A stretch of DNA of 64,000 nt from Geothrix sp. (GTDB taxonomy: Bacteria; Acidobacteriota; Holophagae; Holophagales; Holophagaceae). The stretch lies in contig NZ_JAHRYQ010000001.1 of the NCBI RefSeq assembly GCF_020622065.1, positions 1,178,001 to 1,242,000 of the forward strand, read 5' to 3'. The number at the start of each line of letters is the position of its first letter. Position 1 is the first letter of the stretch. Under the pieces are notes generated by a model. It did no database searches. It had not been told where the DNA came from and was given only the letters and a program-made list of their open reading frames with translations. The position numbers and the translations under genes were made by a program. This document shows, piece by piece, positions 42,204-51,879 of the stretch.

Positions 42204-42866
42204 TCAGAGGCCAGTCATTTCGGTGACGCGGTCCATCACCAGCGGAGGTTCGGTCCGGGCCTGGACTTCCTCGCGAGTGACGCCGGGGGCGGTCTCCACC
42301 AGCCGCAGCCCCTCGCGGCCCGGCACCACATCGATGACGGCCAGATCGGTGATGATGCGGTGCACGCAGCGCTGTCCGGTGAGGGGCAGGTTGCACTTGC
42401 GGAGGATCTTGAACTCGCCGTCCTTGTTGGTGTGCTCCATGACCACGACCACGCGTTTCGCGGCGGCGACAAGGTCCATCGCACCCCCCATCCCCTTCAC
42501 CATCTTTCCCGGGATCATCCAGTTGGCGAGGTTGCCCTCCATATCCACCTGCATGGCGCCCAGGATGCTGAGGTCGATCTTGCCGCCCCGGATCATGGCG
42601 AAGCTGTCAGCGCTGCTGAAGAAGCTGGCGCCCGGTGCCGCCGTCACAGTCTGCTTGCCCGCATTGATGAGATCCGCATCGACCTCGTCGGGAACCGGGA
42701 AGGGGCCGATGCCCAGGAGGCCGTTCTCGCTCTGGAGGACGACCTCCATGCCCGGGGGGATCACGCTGGCGATGAGGGTGGGGATGCCGATACCCAGGTT
42801 CACATAGTAGCCATCACGGAGTTCCTGCGCCGCGCGGCGGACGAGTTGATCGCGGGACAACGCCAT
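42204..42866 (-). CDS. 3-oxoacid CoA-transferase, subunit B
   Basis: The 220-aa protein is the beta subunit of a succinyl-CoA:3-ketoacid (or acetoacetate) CoA-transferase. It has [17 protein letters not shown] near the start and the catalytic Glu47 in [13 protein letters not shown]. The second half carries [40 protein letters not shown]. Active enzymes need subunit A, normally the adjacent gene, but neither neighbour encodes one. The A subunit must lie elsewhere or the protein works in another complex. It is 48 bases from the Wzi-like gene on the same strand. Confidence 0.92.
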   Translation of the reverse strand: MALSRDQLVRRAAQELRDGYYVNLGIGIPTLIASVIPPGMEVVLQSENGLLGIGPFPVPDEVDADLINAGKQTVTAAPGASFFSSADSFAMIRGGKIDLSILGAMQVDMEGNLANWMIPGKMVKGMGGAMDLVAAAKRVVVVMEHTNKDGEFKILRKCNLPLTGQRCVHRIITDLAVIDVVPGREGLRLVETAPGVTREEVQARTEPPLVMDRVTEMTGL

Positions 42867-42914
42867 TCGGACCTCGAGGTGGAGCCATCAGGATACCGCA
42901 GGCCGGAGCGGGTC

Positions 42915-44588
42915 TCAGAAGACCCGGAACGACTGGAAGACGCTGAAGGCCCAGCCCCAGCGGGGTGAGGCCCCGGCGACGAACTGGAGGTTGCGGTCGC
43001 GCTCGGAGGAGATGGAGGCCCCCACGCGGCCGTTGGGGGTGCGCCACTGCGCGTCCGCCTGCAGGAACCAGAAGCGGTCCAGCTCGGGGGTCTGGCCAGG
43101 GTGGGCGGCCGTCCAGAGGGCCAGGTTGTCCCGGAAGGCCCGGATCCCGCTCACGACCTTGAGGCGGCCCTTGCCTTCCCAGATCAGCGGAAAGCCCAGA
43201 TCCACGGTGCGGGTGATGGCATCGCCGCCAAAGGGCAGGCCGAGGGAGTCCCCGTACCGGGAATAACCGGCCAGATAGGTGCTGTGGGAGTAGACCCGGT
43301 AGCCATTCCCATCGGCGGGGATGTTCACGGTGTCGGCGTATTCGAGGCCCAGGTCCCAGCGTTCCCAGACCAGCTGAAGCCCGAGCATGTCATTGGCGTG
43401 TTCGAGGGTGGGCACCGCTTCACGGGTGCCCCGTCCCCAGATGCTGTCCATGTAGTCGCCGCCCCGGACCCGGCCGCGCTTGATGAGCTCCCAGTCCTTG
43501 CTGAGGTCCCGGCGGATGGCCGCGCCCGGGTGCCGCAGGAAGTCCTTCCACTGCCAGTTGACATTCTTCGACCCGCGGCTCAGGTAGACGGAGGCGCCCT
43601 TGGCGCCCATGTAGTCCGCCAGCGCGGGAATCCGCACCCGGGCCTCGGCCATGGCGTGGCCCATGGAGATCTGCTTGAAGCCGCTGAGGTCGAAATGCCC
43701 CTGGCCACCGCTGGCCTCGCTGCGACCGATGTTCTCGGCGCCGAAGAAGCCCAGCAGGTAGTCATCCCAGGTGTAACCCCGCTGGCGATTGCGGCCCGAA
43801 GGGTCCACCCCGCCCCACATGGAAGTCCCGGCGAGATTCAGCTCCACATGGGGACCGAAACGCCCCGTGAACCTCGCACCGGACAAGTCCGGCCGGCGGA
43901 TGTCGCCGGCGGACGCCTTGGCGGAGAGCTGTGTCTGCCGGTTGCTCATCCACTCCGGGATGTCGCGGTTCCATTCCAGGCGCCCGTAGAAGAATTCCGC
44001 GGACCAGCGGCCGAGGGGGATGCTCCACAGATGCAAGGCCGCTTCGGGTGTGGATACGGAGGCGCGCGGGAAGGGGCGGGCCGAGTCGCCCATGAGATAG
44101 CCGCCGTTGAGCCCGAAACCCCACTGGAAGGGATTCTGCTCCAGGGCGAAGCGCCAGCCGCCCTGGGTCTGGTAGGCGAGGGTGCCGCGCTGCAAGATGC
44201 CCCGGGTGATCGCGCCATCGCGGAAGGTCACGGCGGTGGCGGATAGGGACCAGCCGCCCCGGAAATACTTCCCCTGGAGGCCGGCGCCCCAGCCTTGCAT
44301 CCCGTGGCCAAAACCCTCGCCGCCGATGAGCGGTGCGTAGAGGCCTTCGGACCCTGCTGCGCCCAGGCCCACCTCTAGAGAGGGAACGCGGAATGGAGGG
44401 GGCACCGGCTCGCCCACCGTCCAGGCGAGCCGCGCCTGACGGAGGTCTTCGGCACCGTCTTGGAGCACGGGCGCCTGGGCCAGGGTGGGCGAGGCGACGA
44501 GACCCAGAAGGGCGGCGGCGCGGAAGGTGGTGCGGGACTCAAACAGGATGGACTCCAGGGTCGGAAAGGGTGTCAAGGCGGGACTCAT
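42915..44588 (-). CDS. Wzi-like capsule-assembly outer-membrane beta-barrel
   Basis: The 557-aa protein has a long N-terminus followed by a signal-like stretch (FRAAALLGLVASPTLAQAP). Alternating amphipathic strands then run to a terminal Phe (QSFRVF), as needed for outer-membrane insertion by BAM. Motifs such as GWRFALEQNPFQWGFGLNGGYL and the RGSKNVNWQWKDFLRHPG region fit the Wzi-type family that anchors capsular polysaccharide. It ends a sugar and polysaccharide set in the same operon (gmd, rmd and the cyclophilin fusion). The ATG overlaps the previous stop by four bases (ATGA). No close motif can prove Wzi identity by eye. Confidence 0.62.
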   Translation of the reverse strand: MSPALTPFPTLESILFESRTTFRAAALLGLVASPTLAQAPVLQDGAEDLRQARLAWTVGEPVPPPFRVPSLEVGLGAAGSEGLYAPLIGGEGFGHGMQGWGAGLQGKYFRGGWSLSATAVTFRDGAITRGILQRGTLAYQTQGGWRFALEQNPFQWGFGLNGGYLMGDSARPFPRASVSTPEAALHLWSIPLGRWSAEFFYGRLEWNRDIPEWMSNRQTQLSAKASAGDIRRPDLSGARFTGRFGPHVELNLAGTSMWGGVDPSGRNRQRGYTWDDYLLGFFGAENIGRSEASGGQGHFDLSGFKQISMGHAMAEARVRIPALADYMGAKGASVYLSRGSKNVNWQWKDFLRHPGAAIRRDLSKDWELIKRGRVRGGDYMDSIWGRGTREAVPTLEHANDMLGLQLVWERWDLGLEYADTVNIPADGNGYRVYSHSTYLAGYSRYGDSLGLPFGGDAITRTVDLGFPLIWEGKGRLKVVSGIRAFRDNLALWTAAHPGQTPELDRFWFLQADAQWRTPNGRVGASISSERDRNLQFVAGASPRWGWAFSVFQSFRVF

Positions 44589-46372
44589 GGCTCGAGGACG
44601 GTCATGGACAGGATCTTCGCGCCCAGCTCCAGGTCATCGAGGATCTTCAGGGCCCGGTCGGGATCCTCCACCTCGCCGAGGCGCGTGTACCGGCCCGTGA
44701 GGTGCGGCGTGGCATTGGTGGTGATGAAGAACTGGCTGCCCCCGGTATCCTTCCCGGACAGGGCCATGCCCACGCTACCGGGACCGTACCAGGCGAGCGA
44801 GTTTTCGCAGCGCACCGTATGACCGGGTCCGCCATCCATGGTGTCGACGGGGCTACCCATCTGCACGACGAAGTCCGGCACCACGCGGGGCACCAGGCGG
44901 CCGTTGAAATAGCCCTTCCGGGCCAGCAGCACCAGGTTGGCAATGTTCATGGGCGCCACCCGGGGGTCGAATCGGAGTGTCAAGCGACGCCTTCCGCTGA
45001 GGGAGAGGCGAAGGCGGACGGGCTTTCCCCGTTCGGCAAGGCGAATGGCTTCGTCCTGGATGGCGCGGTCGGCCGCGGTGGGGCTCGGCGCGCCCGGCCA
45101 CGGCGTTCGCGGATCCAGCTTCAGCAGGGCCTGGTAGGCCTCCCAGCGGCAGGTCCAGTTGGGGTGCTGGAGCCAGGGCTGAAGCTGCGCCTTCTGATCC
45201 TCCGGCGCCATCTTCCAGCGGGCGTAGCTGTGGATGAGGGTCTGCTGGGTCTCGAACTGGTCATCGCGCCAGGTGCGTCGAGTGAGGGCCGCGAGGTCTT
45301 CGGGGGGGGTGGGGAGATCCTCGATGGCCGCGGCACGGGGGATGGCTTCGGGTCCCTCCAGCAGCTGGGCCCGGACCCGGTCCGCCTGCTGGGGATCCTG
45401 TCGCCGGAGAGCTGGAAGCAAGACACCCAGCAACAGCGGGTTGGAGGCGCCGAGAGGCAGAACTTTGGCCAGCGCCGGGTGAAGGCCGGGAAGGGGGACC
45501 TCCGCCTTGGCCAGCGCCTGGAATCCATACCACAGGGCCAATGGATGGGCCGAGCAGGGCCAGGGTGCGCCGCTGACCTGGAAGGCTTCGGTTGGGGCGG
45601 GGCTGGGAATGCCTTCGGCCAGCCGGGACAGGATGCCCACGCAGCTGCGGTCCAGGACCTCTTGGCTGGGCTGGATGAGGCCCAGCCTTGGCCAGGCCGG
45701 GGCCTGAGGCGAGAAGGTGGAGAAAGCACTCAGCGCCAAGTCCCGGCGCTGGGACCAGGGTGCCCGGTTCCAGGCATCCATCAGGGCCAGGAGGCTTCCG
45801 GGCGTGGCTTTCACCGGGGGGAGCAGTCCGGCTTCCTTCCCGGCCATCATCAGCCGCAGACGAGCGGCCTGGGTCCGCACGGGATCGACCTTGCCCGCCT
45901 TCCGCATGGCATCGAGGAAGGCCAGGAGTTCGGGGGAGGGTTCCGAGCCATTCAGGCGTGCCGTAGCGATGGCGGCTTCGAGGTGCAGGTGCCTCGGCCA
46001 GGTCCGGGCCTCGGTGGGGGAGATGCCCGCCAGAGCCATCAGGGCCTTCGGGCTCTTCAGGCGATTCAGGAAGAAGAGTGCCGTGAACCGCTGCTGGGGT
46101 GTCCGGGCGGCGGCAGCCTTGGCCTCCCAGACGCCGAGCGTGGGCTTGTCCAGCTCTGGGGGCAGCAGGGTGGGTCCGCCGGGTGCGCCGATGCGCTGCA
46201 GGGTCCGCTCGAGCCGGGCGCGGTCCGCCGGGGGCAGAGCCTTCACCTGTGCCTCGGTGAACGGCAGGGGCTGGCGCATCCACTCGGCCTGGATGGCGTC
46301 ACGCACGGTGAACCGCGGAGCCTGGGCGAGCAGGGAGACTGATAGGAGCAGGATCGGGGCCGGGGAGCTCAT
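44585..46372 (-). CDS. HEAT-like repeat/cyclophilin peptidyl-prolyl isomerase fusion
   Basis: The 595-aa exported protein starts at 46372 (ATGA overlap with the upstream stop) with a short signal peptide. About 440 residues of helical, Leu/Ala/Pro-rich repeats with HEAT-like pattern follow. The C-terminal 150 residues are a cyclophilin domain: VAPMNIANLVLLARKGYFNG, VPDFVVQMGSP, GPGSVGMALSGKDTGGSQFFI. Active-site residues of cyclophilins (Arg/Phe/Gln pattern) are partly seen in the RVVPDFVVQMGS and SQFFITTN segments. It lies between a methyltransferase-like gene and the Wzi-like barrel, so it may fold outer-membrane or secreted proteins of the polysaccharide system. Confidence 0.85.
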   Translation of the reverse strand: MSSPAPILLLSVSLLAQAPRFTVRDAIQAEWMRQPLPFTEAQVKALPPADRARLERTLQRIGAPGGPTLLPPELDKPTLGVWEAKAAAARTPQQRFTALFFLNRLKSPKALMALAGISPTEARTWPRHLHLEAAIATARLNGSEPSPELLAFLDAMRKAGKVDPVRTQAARLRLMMAGKEAGLLPPVKATPGSLLALMDAWNRAPWSQRRDLALSAFSTFSPQAPAWPRLGLIQPSQEVLDRSCVGILSRLAEGIPSPAPTEAFQVSGAPWPCSAHPLALWYGFQALAKAEVPLPGLHPALAKVLPLGASNPLLLGVLLPALRRQDPQQADRVRAQLLEGPEAIPRAAAIEDLPTPPEDLAALTRRTWRDDQFETQQTLIHSYARWKMAPEDQKAQLQPWLQHPNWTCRWEAYQALLKLDPRTPWPGAPSPTAADRAIQDEAIRLAERGKPVRLRLSLSGRRRLTLRFDPRVAPMNIANLVLLARKGYFNGRLVPRVVPDFVVQMGSPVDTMDGGPGHTVRCENSLAWYGPGSVGMALSGKDTGGSQFFITTNATPHLTGRYTRLGEVEDPDRALKILDDLELGAKILSMTVLEP

Positions 46373-47337
46373 CGGGACCGCAGATCTCGCAAAGGGAGGG
46401 TCTGGCCGGATTCCAGGTCCACCACGGGCAGATGGGCGATGGCTTCCAGCCGGGCAGGTCCGGCCAACCGGTTCATGTGGCCCTGGGTGTCGCGGGATTC
46501 CCGGAACCGGCTGTCCATGAAGCCCGCTTCGGGTGACACGACCAGGAAGGGATCCGACAGATCCTTGCGGACGAAGTAGGCGTTGTTGCCGGCTTCGTTG
46601 CAGCCCACGAACGCGTATCCCTTCTCTTCGGCGAGCTGGCAGAGCGCGCGGAGGGAGGCTCCGAAATAAAGGTAGGAGTGGTGGGCCTGACGGCGGTCGA
46701 AGGCCGGCGAGTAGGGGACGGTGACCGCCCGGTCCGGCCCGAACACCGCGTTGTACTCGGCGACGACGATCTGGGGCTGGATGCAGGTGATGGCTTTCCA
46801 TACCCAGTAGTCGTTGCCGTCGATGTCGACGCTCAGAAGTCCGATCTCCCCGGAAAAGCCGGCTCCGAGAATCAGGTCGTTGATGTTCTCGGCAGTGATG
46901 AAGGCGCTGCGCACCTGGAGGTCGTACAGCATCGGAAGGCCCTGGGCCGCCACCACGGCATCCAGGTCGGGCCGGCCATCCAGGATCAACCCCCGCCACT
47001 GGCTGTGGGCCAGAAGGAAGCGGGTGTTGGCCTCGGTGTAGTCCTCCACGCCGAACTCCACGAAGGTCGGAATGACAGGGAGGTGGGCGATGAGGTACTG
47101 GATGATGCCGTCATCCCCGAACTGGGAATAGACCTTGAACTCCGTCTCCGAAAGCGGCGTTCGGGGCGGCAGGGCGGCCACGCGCCGCGCCTCGGTCCCA
47201 CCGGCCAGTTCCAGGGTGGCGGCCACTTGGCGGCGAAGGGCGACCATCTCGGCCTTGATGTAGTGGATCCTGCGTTTGTGGCGGCTGGACCCGAAGCGGC
47301 TCAGGCGCTGGAAAAAACCTTTGAATCCTCCGCCCAT
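46369..47337 (-). CDS. Methyltransferase-like protein of a surface-sugar locus
   Basis: The 322-aa protein starts with a basic stretch. It has a Rossmann-type core: FVEFGVEDYTEANTRFLL (glycine-rich motif I), GLILDGRPDLDAVV, LLSVDIDGNDYWVWKAI and PQIVVAEYNAVFGPDRAVTVPY. These resemble the FkbM-like SAM methyltransferases that act on polysaccharides, but I cannot assign it firmly. It lies four bases after gmd and overlaps the cyclophilin fusion gene by four bases, so all three are cotranscribed. Possible role: methylation of a rhamnose-containing glycan (inferred from context). Confidence 0.6.
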   Translation of the reverse strand: MGGGFKGFFQRLSRFGSSRHKRRIHYIKAEMVALRRQVAATLELAGGTEARRVAALPPRTPLSETEFKVYSQFGDDGIIQYLIAHLPVIPTFVEFGVEDYTEANTRFLLAHSQWRGLILDGRPDLDAVVAAQGLPMLYDLQVRSAFITAENINDLILGAGFSGEIGLLSVDIDGNDYWVWKAITCIQPQIVVAEYNAVFGPDRAVTVPYSPAFDRRQAHHSYLYFGASLRALCQLAEEKGYAFVGCNEAGNNAYFVRKDLSDPFLVVSPEAGFMDSRFRESRDTQGHMNRLAGPARLEAIAHLPVVDLESGQTLPLRDLRSR

Positions 47338-47341
47338 GGGA

Positions 47342-48385
<1,044 letters not shown>

Positions 48386-48460
48386 GGGTTCCTCGGATCG
48401 AATGGAAACCTTCACTTTACCGGCCAGGCGGGGTGTAAGGAAGGGCACGCCGGGGCCGCT

Positions 48461-49330
48461 TCACCGGGCGGCGGCGATGGCTTCGGCGGTGTCCAGCAGG
48501 CTGCGGGAAGGGGCCCATCCCGTCGCCGCCATGAGGTGGGAAGGGTCACCCACCATGGATTCCACGGCCGGGTCGGCGAACACGATCGGGTACTCCCGGC
48601 CACAGGCCAGGAGCAAGGCGCGGACCAGCTCGGACACCCGGGTGGCGCGTCCTGAACAGAGGTTCCAGATGGACCCACTGGGTGCATCGACTTCCAGGAG
48701 CCGCAGGTAGGCGTCCATGGCGTCCCGCCAGTCGAGGAAGTCGCGGATGTCATCCCGGCCCCGCATCTGGATGGGGTCCTCGCCGCCCCGGATGCGCTCC
48801 ATCAACTCCGGCACGAGCAGGCCGGCGGCCATGCCGGGGCCGACCTGATTGAAGGGGCGCACGATGAACACCTTCAGGGTCCGCTGGTGGCTCAAGGCCC
48901 AGGTTTCCCCCAGGTGCTTGGAGAGGGCGTAGGGATGGACGGCTCCGAGGGGATCTGTCTCCTGGATCCGATGGGAGGCCGGAGCATAGACGAAGGCGCT
49001 GGAGGTGAAGATGGCCCGGCATCCGGGCGCCACTTCCGCCAAGTGATCGAAGACCCGGGCCGTCATGCGGAGGTTGGCCATGACCAAATCCTGGGTCCAC
49101 GCCATGCCGGGAACCGAATAGGCCGCAAGGTGAAAGGCCGCGTCCCAGGGGTGACCGGCGGGACGGGGCAGGTCCTCCTCTCCGAGCAGGTCCACGGCGT
49201 GGGATCGCAACCGCGGACCTTCGTCACCCATGGCCCGATCCCAGATGTCGACCTCGTGGCCCGCTTCCAGGAGCCGGGCCACCAGGGCCCTGCCGATGAA
49301 ACCGGAACCTCCTACCACCAGGACTTTCAT
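48461..49330 (-). CDS. rmd: NAD-dependent epimerase/reductase, probably GDP-6-deoxy-D-mannose reductase
   Basis: The 289-aa SDR protein starts at ATG 49330 (GGAG seven bases upstream). Motifs are LVVGGSGFIGRALVARLL (NAD-binding), FHLAAYSVPG, IFTSSAFVYAP and HPYALSKHLGE (catalytic Tyr and Lys). The adjacent gmd suggests that it reduces GDP-4-keto-6-deoxymannose to GDP-D-rhamnose. It is about the length of RMD enzymes. A general UDP-sugar epimerase cannot be excluded from sequence alone. It is the first gene of a long minus-strand run and diverges from the glycosyltransferase gene. Confidence 0.78.
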   Translation of the reverse strand: MKVLVVGGSGFIGRALVARLLEAGHEVDIWDRAMGDEGPRLRSHAVDLLGEEDLPRPAGHPWDAAFHLAAYSVPGMAWTQDLVMANLRMTARVFDHLAEVAPGCRAIFTSSAFVYAPASHRIQETDPLGAVHPYALSKHLGETWALSHQRTLKVFIVRPFNQVGPGMAAGLLVPELMERIRGGEDPIQMRGRDDIRDFLDWRDAMDAYLRLLEVDAPSGSIWNLCSGRATRVSELVRALLLACGREYPIVFADPAVESMVGDPSHLMAATGWAPSRSLLDTAEAIAAAR

Positions 49331-49473
49331 GCATTTTCTCCAGTGTTCATCGGGTGGCGGCTCCACCTTCGCCGGGGTCGGCCTTGGGCATCGCCAGGCG
49401 AGGCTTCGCGAAATGCTAGCATCTAGCCTTTCCCGGGCAGAGCGGTGTGGGCGCGGTATGTGGAGGGGACCTG

Positions 49474-50700
49474 ATGCGCCTTGGCATCTTTCATCCAGCT
49501 TTCGAGGCCGTGGGCGGCGCGGAACTCCTGGTGGCGGCGCAGGCGCAGCATTTCCGGGCCCAGGGGGCCGGTCCGGAGATCGTGACCCTCGGGTTCGATG
49601 AGGTCCGCTGGTCCGAACGGCTGGCCGGGATCCCCGTGCGCACGGTGCTGAAGCGGCACTGGTCCGATCCCCTGTTCGGCCTGGGTCGCCTGGCCAAGCT
49701 CCGGCGGCGCGGGCTCCGCGCCGCCGAGGCGTTGAAGCCGTACGACCTGGTGATCGCCCACAACTTCCCGGCCAGCGCCATGCTCGGGGCCGCCCCCATC
49801 CGGGGCCGCAAGGTCTGGCAGTGCAATGAACCGCCGCGGAGCATCCACATGAGGAATGCGAACCCAGCTTTGACGGCGCGCCTGGCCGCCACCCTCGGCG
49901 CAGGTCCGGAGGAGGCCACCCGCGCCTTTTCACTCGCCCTCGCGGGCCACGACCAGGGGATGAGGCGCAACACGAGCCTCAGGGCCCGCCACACCTACGA
50001 TCTGGAAGTCACCCGGGGGCTCGACCTCATCTACGCCATCAGCGAGTTCAGCCGGGACAATGCGCGGCGGATCTATGGCCGCTGCCGGGATGAGGTGATC
50101 TATCCCATCGTGCGCTTCCCCGAAGGGGGGCGGAACCGCAGCGGACTGGAGCGGTCCGTGCGGCGGGTGCTGGTCCACTCGCGGCTCGAGGTGCTGAAGA
50201 ACATCGATACGGTCCTCCGCGGCTTCCAGCAGTTCCAGGCGGCGAGTCCCGTGCCCTGCGAACTCCATGTGGTGGGGACGGGGCCGTTCAGGGCGCGCCT
50301 GGAAGCCCTGGCCGCGGACCTCTGCCCTGCGGGCTCCATCCGCTTCCACGGCTATCTCCCCGACGAGGAACTCCTCCGGGTCTACGAGGCCTGTGATGTC
50401 TTCGCCCTGCTGACACTCGACGAACCGTTCGGCATGGTCTACCCGGAAGCGGCGGCCAAGGGCCTGCTCCTGGTGGGGCCGGACCACGGCGGTCCTCTGG
50501 AGATCCTGGATGGTGGCCGCCTCGGATGGGCGGTGGACGCCTTCTCGCCCGAAGCGTTGGCCGGGGCCCTCCATGAGGTATGGAGCCTGGATGACGCGGA
50601 GGTGGACCGTCGCCGGGCCGTGGCGGATCGGGCCTGCCGCAGCCGGTACGGTGTCGACACGGTGGGCCCCCAGTTGATGGCGCTGCTGCAGGAAGCCTGA
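49474..50700 (+). CDS. Glycosyltransferase family 4 (GT-B) protein
   Basis: The 408-aa protein starts at ATG 49474 with GGAGG upstream. The N-terminal lobe has the GT4 opening HPAFEAVGGAELLVAAQ. The C-terminal lobe carries RVLVHSRLEVLKNIDTVLRGF, CELHVVGTGPFRARLEAL, IRFHGYLPDEELLRVYEACDVFALLTLDEPFGMVYPEA and the E-x7-E-type segment EPFGMVYPEAAAKGLLLV. This builds a polysaccharide from a nucleotide sugar; with gmd and rmd nearby, GDP-rhamnose or GDP-mannose is the likely donor (inference). It is 15 bases upstream of aroC. Confidence 0.88.
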   Translation: MRLGIFHPAFEAVGGAELLVAAQAQHFRAQGAGPEIVTLGFDEVRWSERLAGIPVRTVLKRHWSDPLFGLGRLAKLRRRGLRAAEALKPYDLVIAHNFPASAMLGAAPIRGRKVWQCNEPPRSIHMRNANPALTARLAATLGAGPEEATRAFSLALAGHDQGMRRNTSLRARHTYDLEVTRGLDLIYAISEFSRDNARRIYGRCRDEVIYPIVRFPEGGRNRSGLERSVRRVLVHSRLEVLKNIDTVLRGFQQFQAASPVPCELHVVGTGPFRARLEALAADLCPAGSIRFHGYLPDEELLRVYEACDVFALLTLDEPFGMVYPEAAAKGLLLVGPDHGGPLEILDGGRLGWAVDAFSPEALAGALHEVWSLDDAEVDRRRAVADRACRSRYGVDTVGPQLMALLQEA

Positions 50701-50715
50701 AGGTAGACTGGTTCG

Positions 50716-51846
50716 ATGCTCTTCGACTCCCCCTCCACCTTCGGCCGGGCCTTCCGCATCCTCACTTTCGGGGAGAGCCACGGGGCCGCGGTCGGCGTGG
50801 TGATGGACGGGGTGAAGCCCGGGTTGCCCTTCGATGTGGAGGCCATCCAGAGGGAGCTGGACCGGCGCAGGCCCGGCCAGTCGGATCTGGTGACGCCCCG
50901 GAGCGAGGCGGACCGGGTGCAGGTGTTGAGCGGCGTGTTCGAAGGACGGACCACCGGCCACCCCATCGCGCTGGCGGTGTTCAACGAGAACCAGAAGAGC
51001 AGCGATTACAAGGTCATTGCAGACCTCTTCCGGCCGGGTCACGCGGACCTCACCTACGATCGCAAGTACGGCCTCCGCGATCCGCGAGGCGGCGGGCGGA
51101 GCAGTGGCCGCGAGACCCTGGCCCGAGTGGCCGCGGGAGCCTGGGCCAAACAGCAGCTGGCGGCGCTGGGCGTGACGGTGCGCGGCTTCAACCGGGAGAT
51201 AGCTGGGATCGGCGGAGCGGCCGTGGACTGGGATTTCGTGGAATCCAATCCGCTTCGGGTGGCGGATGCTGGGGCCTTTCCCTCCCAGCGGGCCGCCGTG
51301 GAGGCCGCCCGGGCGGAGGGCGACAGCGTGGGGGGCGTGTGCGAGGTCTGGATCGAGGGGCTGCCGGTCGGCCTCGGGGACCCGGCCTTCGGCAAGCTGG
51401 ATGGCCTGTTGGCCCTGGCCTGCATGTCCATCGGGGCCGTGAAGGGCGTGGAATTGGGCGCGGGCTTCGAGGGCGCCCGGCGGCGGGGCAGCGAGAACAA
51501 TGATCCCCTGGGCCCCGGGGGCCCCCTGAAGAACGATGCTGGCGGCACCCTGGGCGGCATCAGCACAGGCGCCCCCGTGGTAGTACGGCTGGCAGTGAAG
51601 CCCACCAGTTCCATCTCCAAGATCCAGAAAACCATCGACCGCGCCGGCCACCCGGCGGACATCTCCACGAAGGGGCGTCATGATCCCTGCATCGCGCCCC
51701 GCATCGTGCCGGTGGCGGAGGCCATGTGCGCCCTGGTGATCTACGACGCCTGGCTGACGCAGCAGTCGCTCCGCGAGGGATCCGTGGCCGCCCTCGGCGA
51801 ATGGGACTGGGCCGCGGTGGACGCGCTTCTGGCGCGTCCGTTGTGA
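50716..51846 (+). CDS. aroC: Chorismate synthase
   Basis: The 376-aa FMN-dependent enzyme makes chorismate from EPSP, the last common step to aromatic amino acids. It is canonical: AFRILTFGESHGAAVGVVMDG at the start, QSDLVTPRSEADRVQVLSGV and GHADLTYDRKYGLRDPRGGGRSSGRETLARVA. The SENNDPLGPGG and GGISTGAPVVVRLAVKPTSSI blocks also match. Chorismate also feeds the futalosine menaquinone pathway (see mqnE). It starts 15 bases after the glycosyltransferase gene and is 33 bases upstream of the hemA start used here. Confidence 0.97.
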   Translation: MLFDSPSTFGRAFRILTFGESHGAAVGVVMDGVKPGLPFDVEAIQRELDRRRPGQSDLVTPRSEADRVQVLSGVFEGRTTGHPIALAVFNENQKSSDYKVIADLFRPGHADLTYDRKYGLRDPRGGGRSSGRETLARVAAGAWAKQQLAALGVTVRGFNREIAGIGGAAVDWDFVESNPLRVADAGAFPSQRAAVEAARAEGDSVGGVCEVWIEGLPVGLGDPAFGKLDGLLALACMSIGAVKGVELGAGFEGARRRGSENNDPLGPGGPLKNDAGGTLGGISTGAPVVVRLAVKPTSSISKIQKTIDRAGHPADISTKGRHDPCIAPRIVPVAEAMCALVIYDAWLTQQSLREGSVAALGEWDWAAVDALLARPL

Positions 51847-51879
51847 TGATGGCCACTTTTGAAAGGGTGTGACGAAGCG

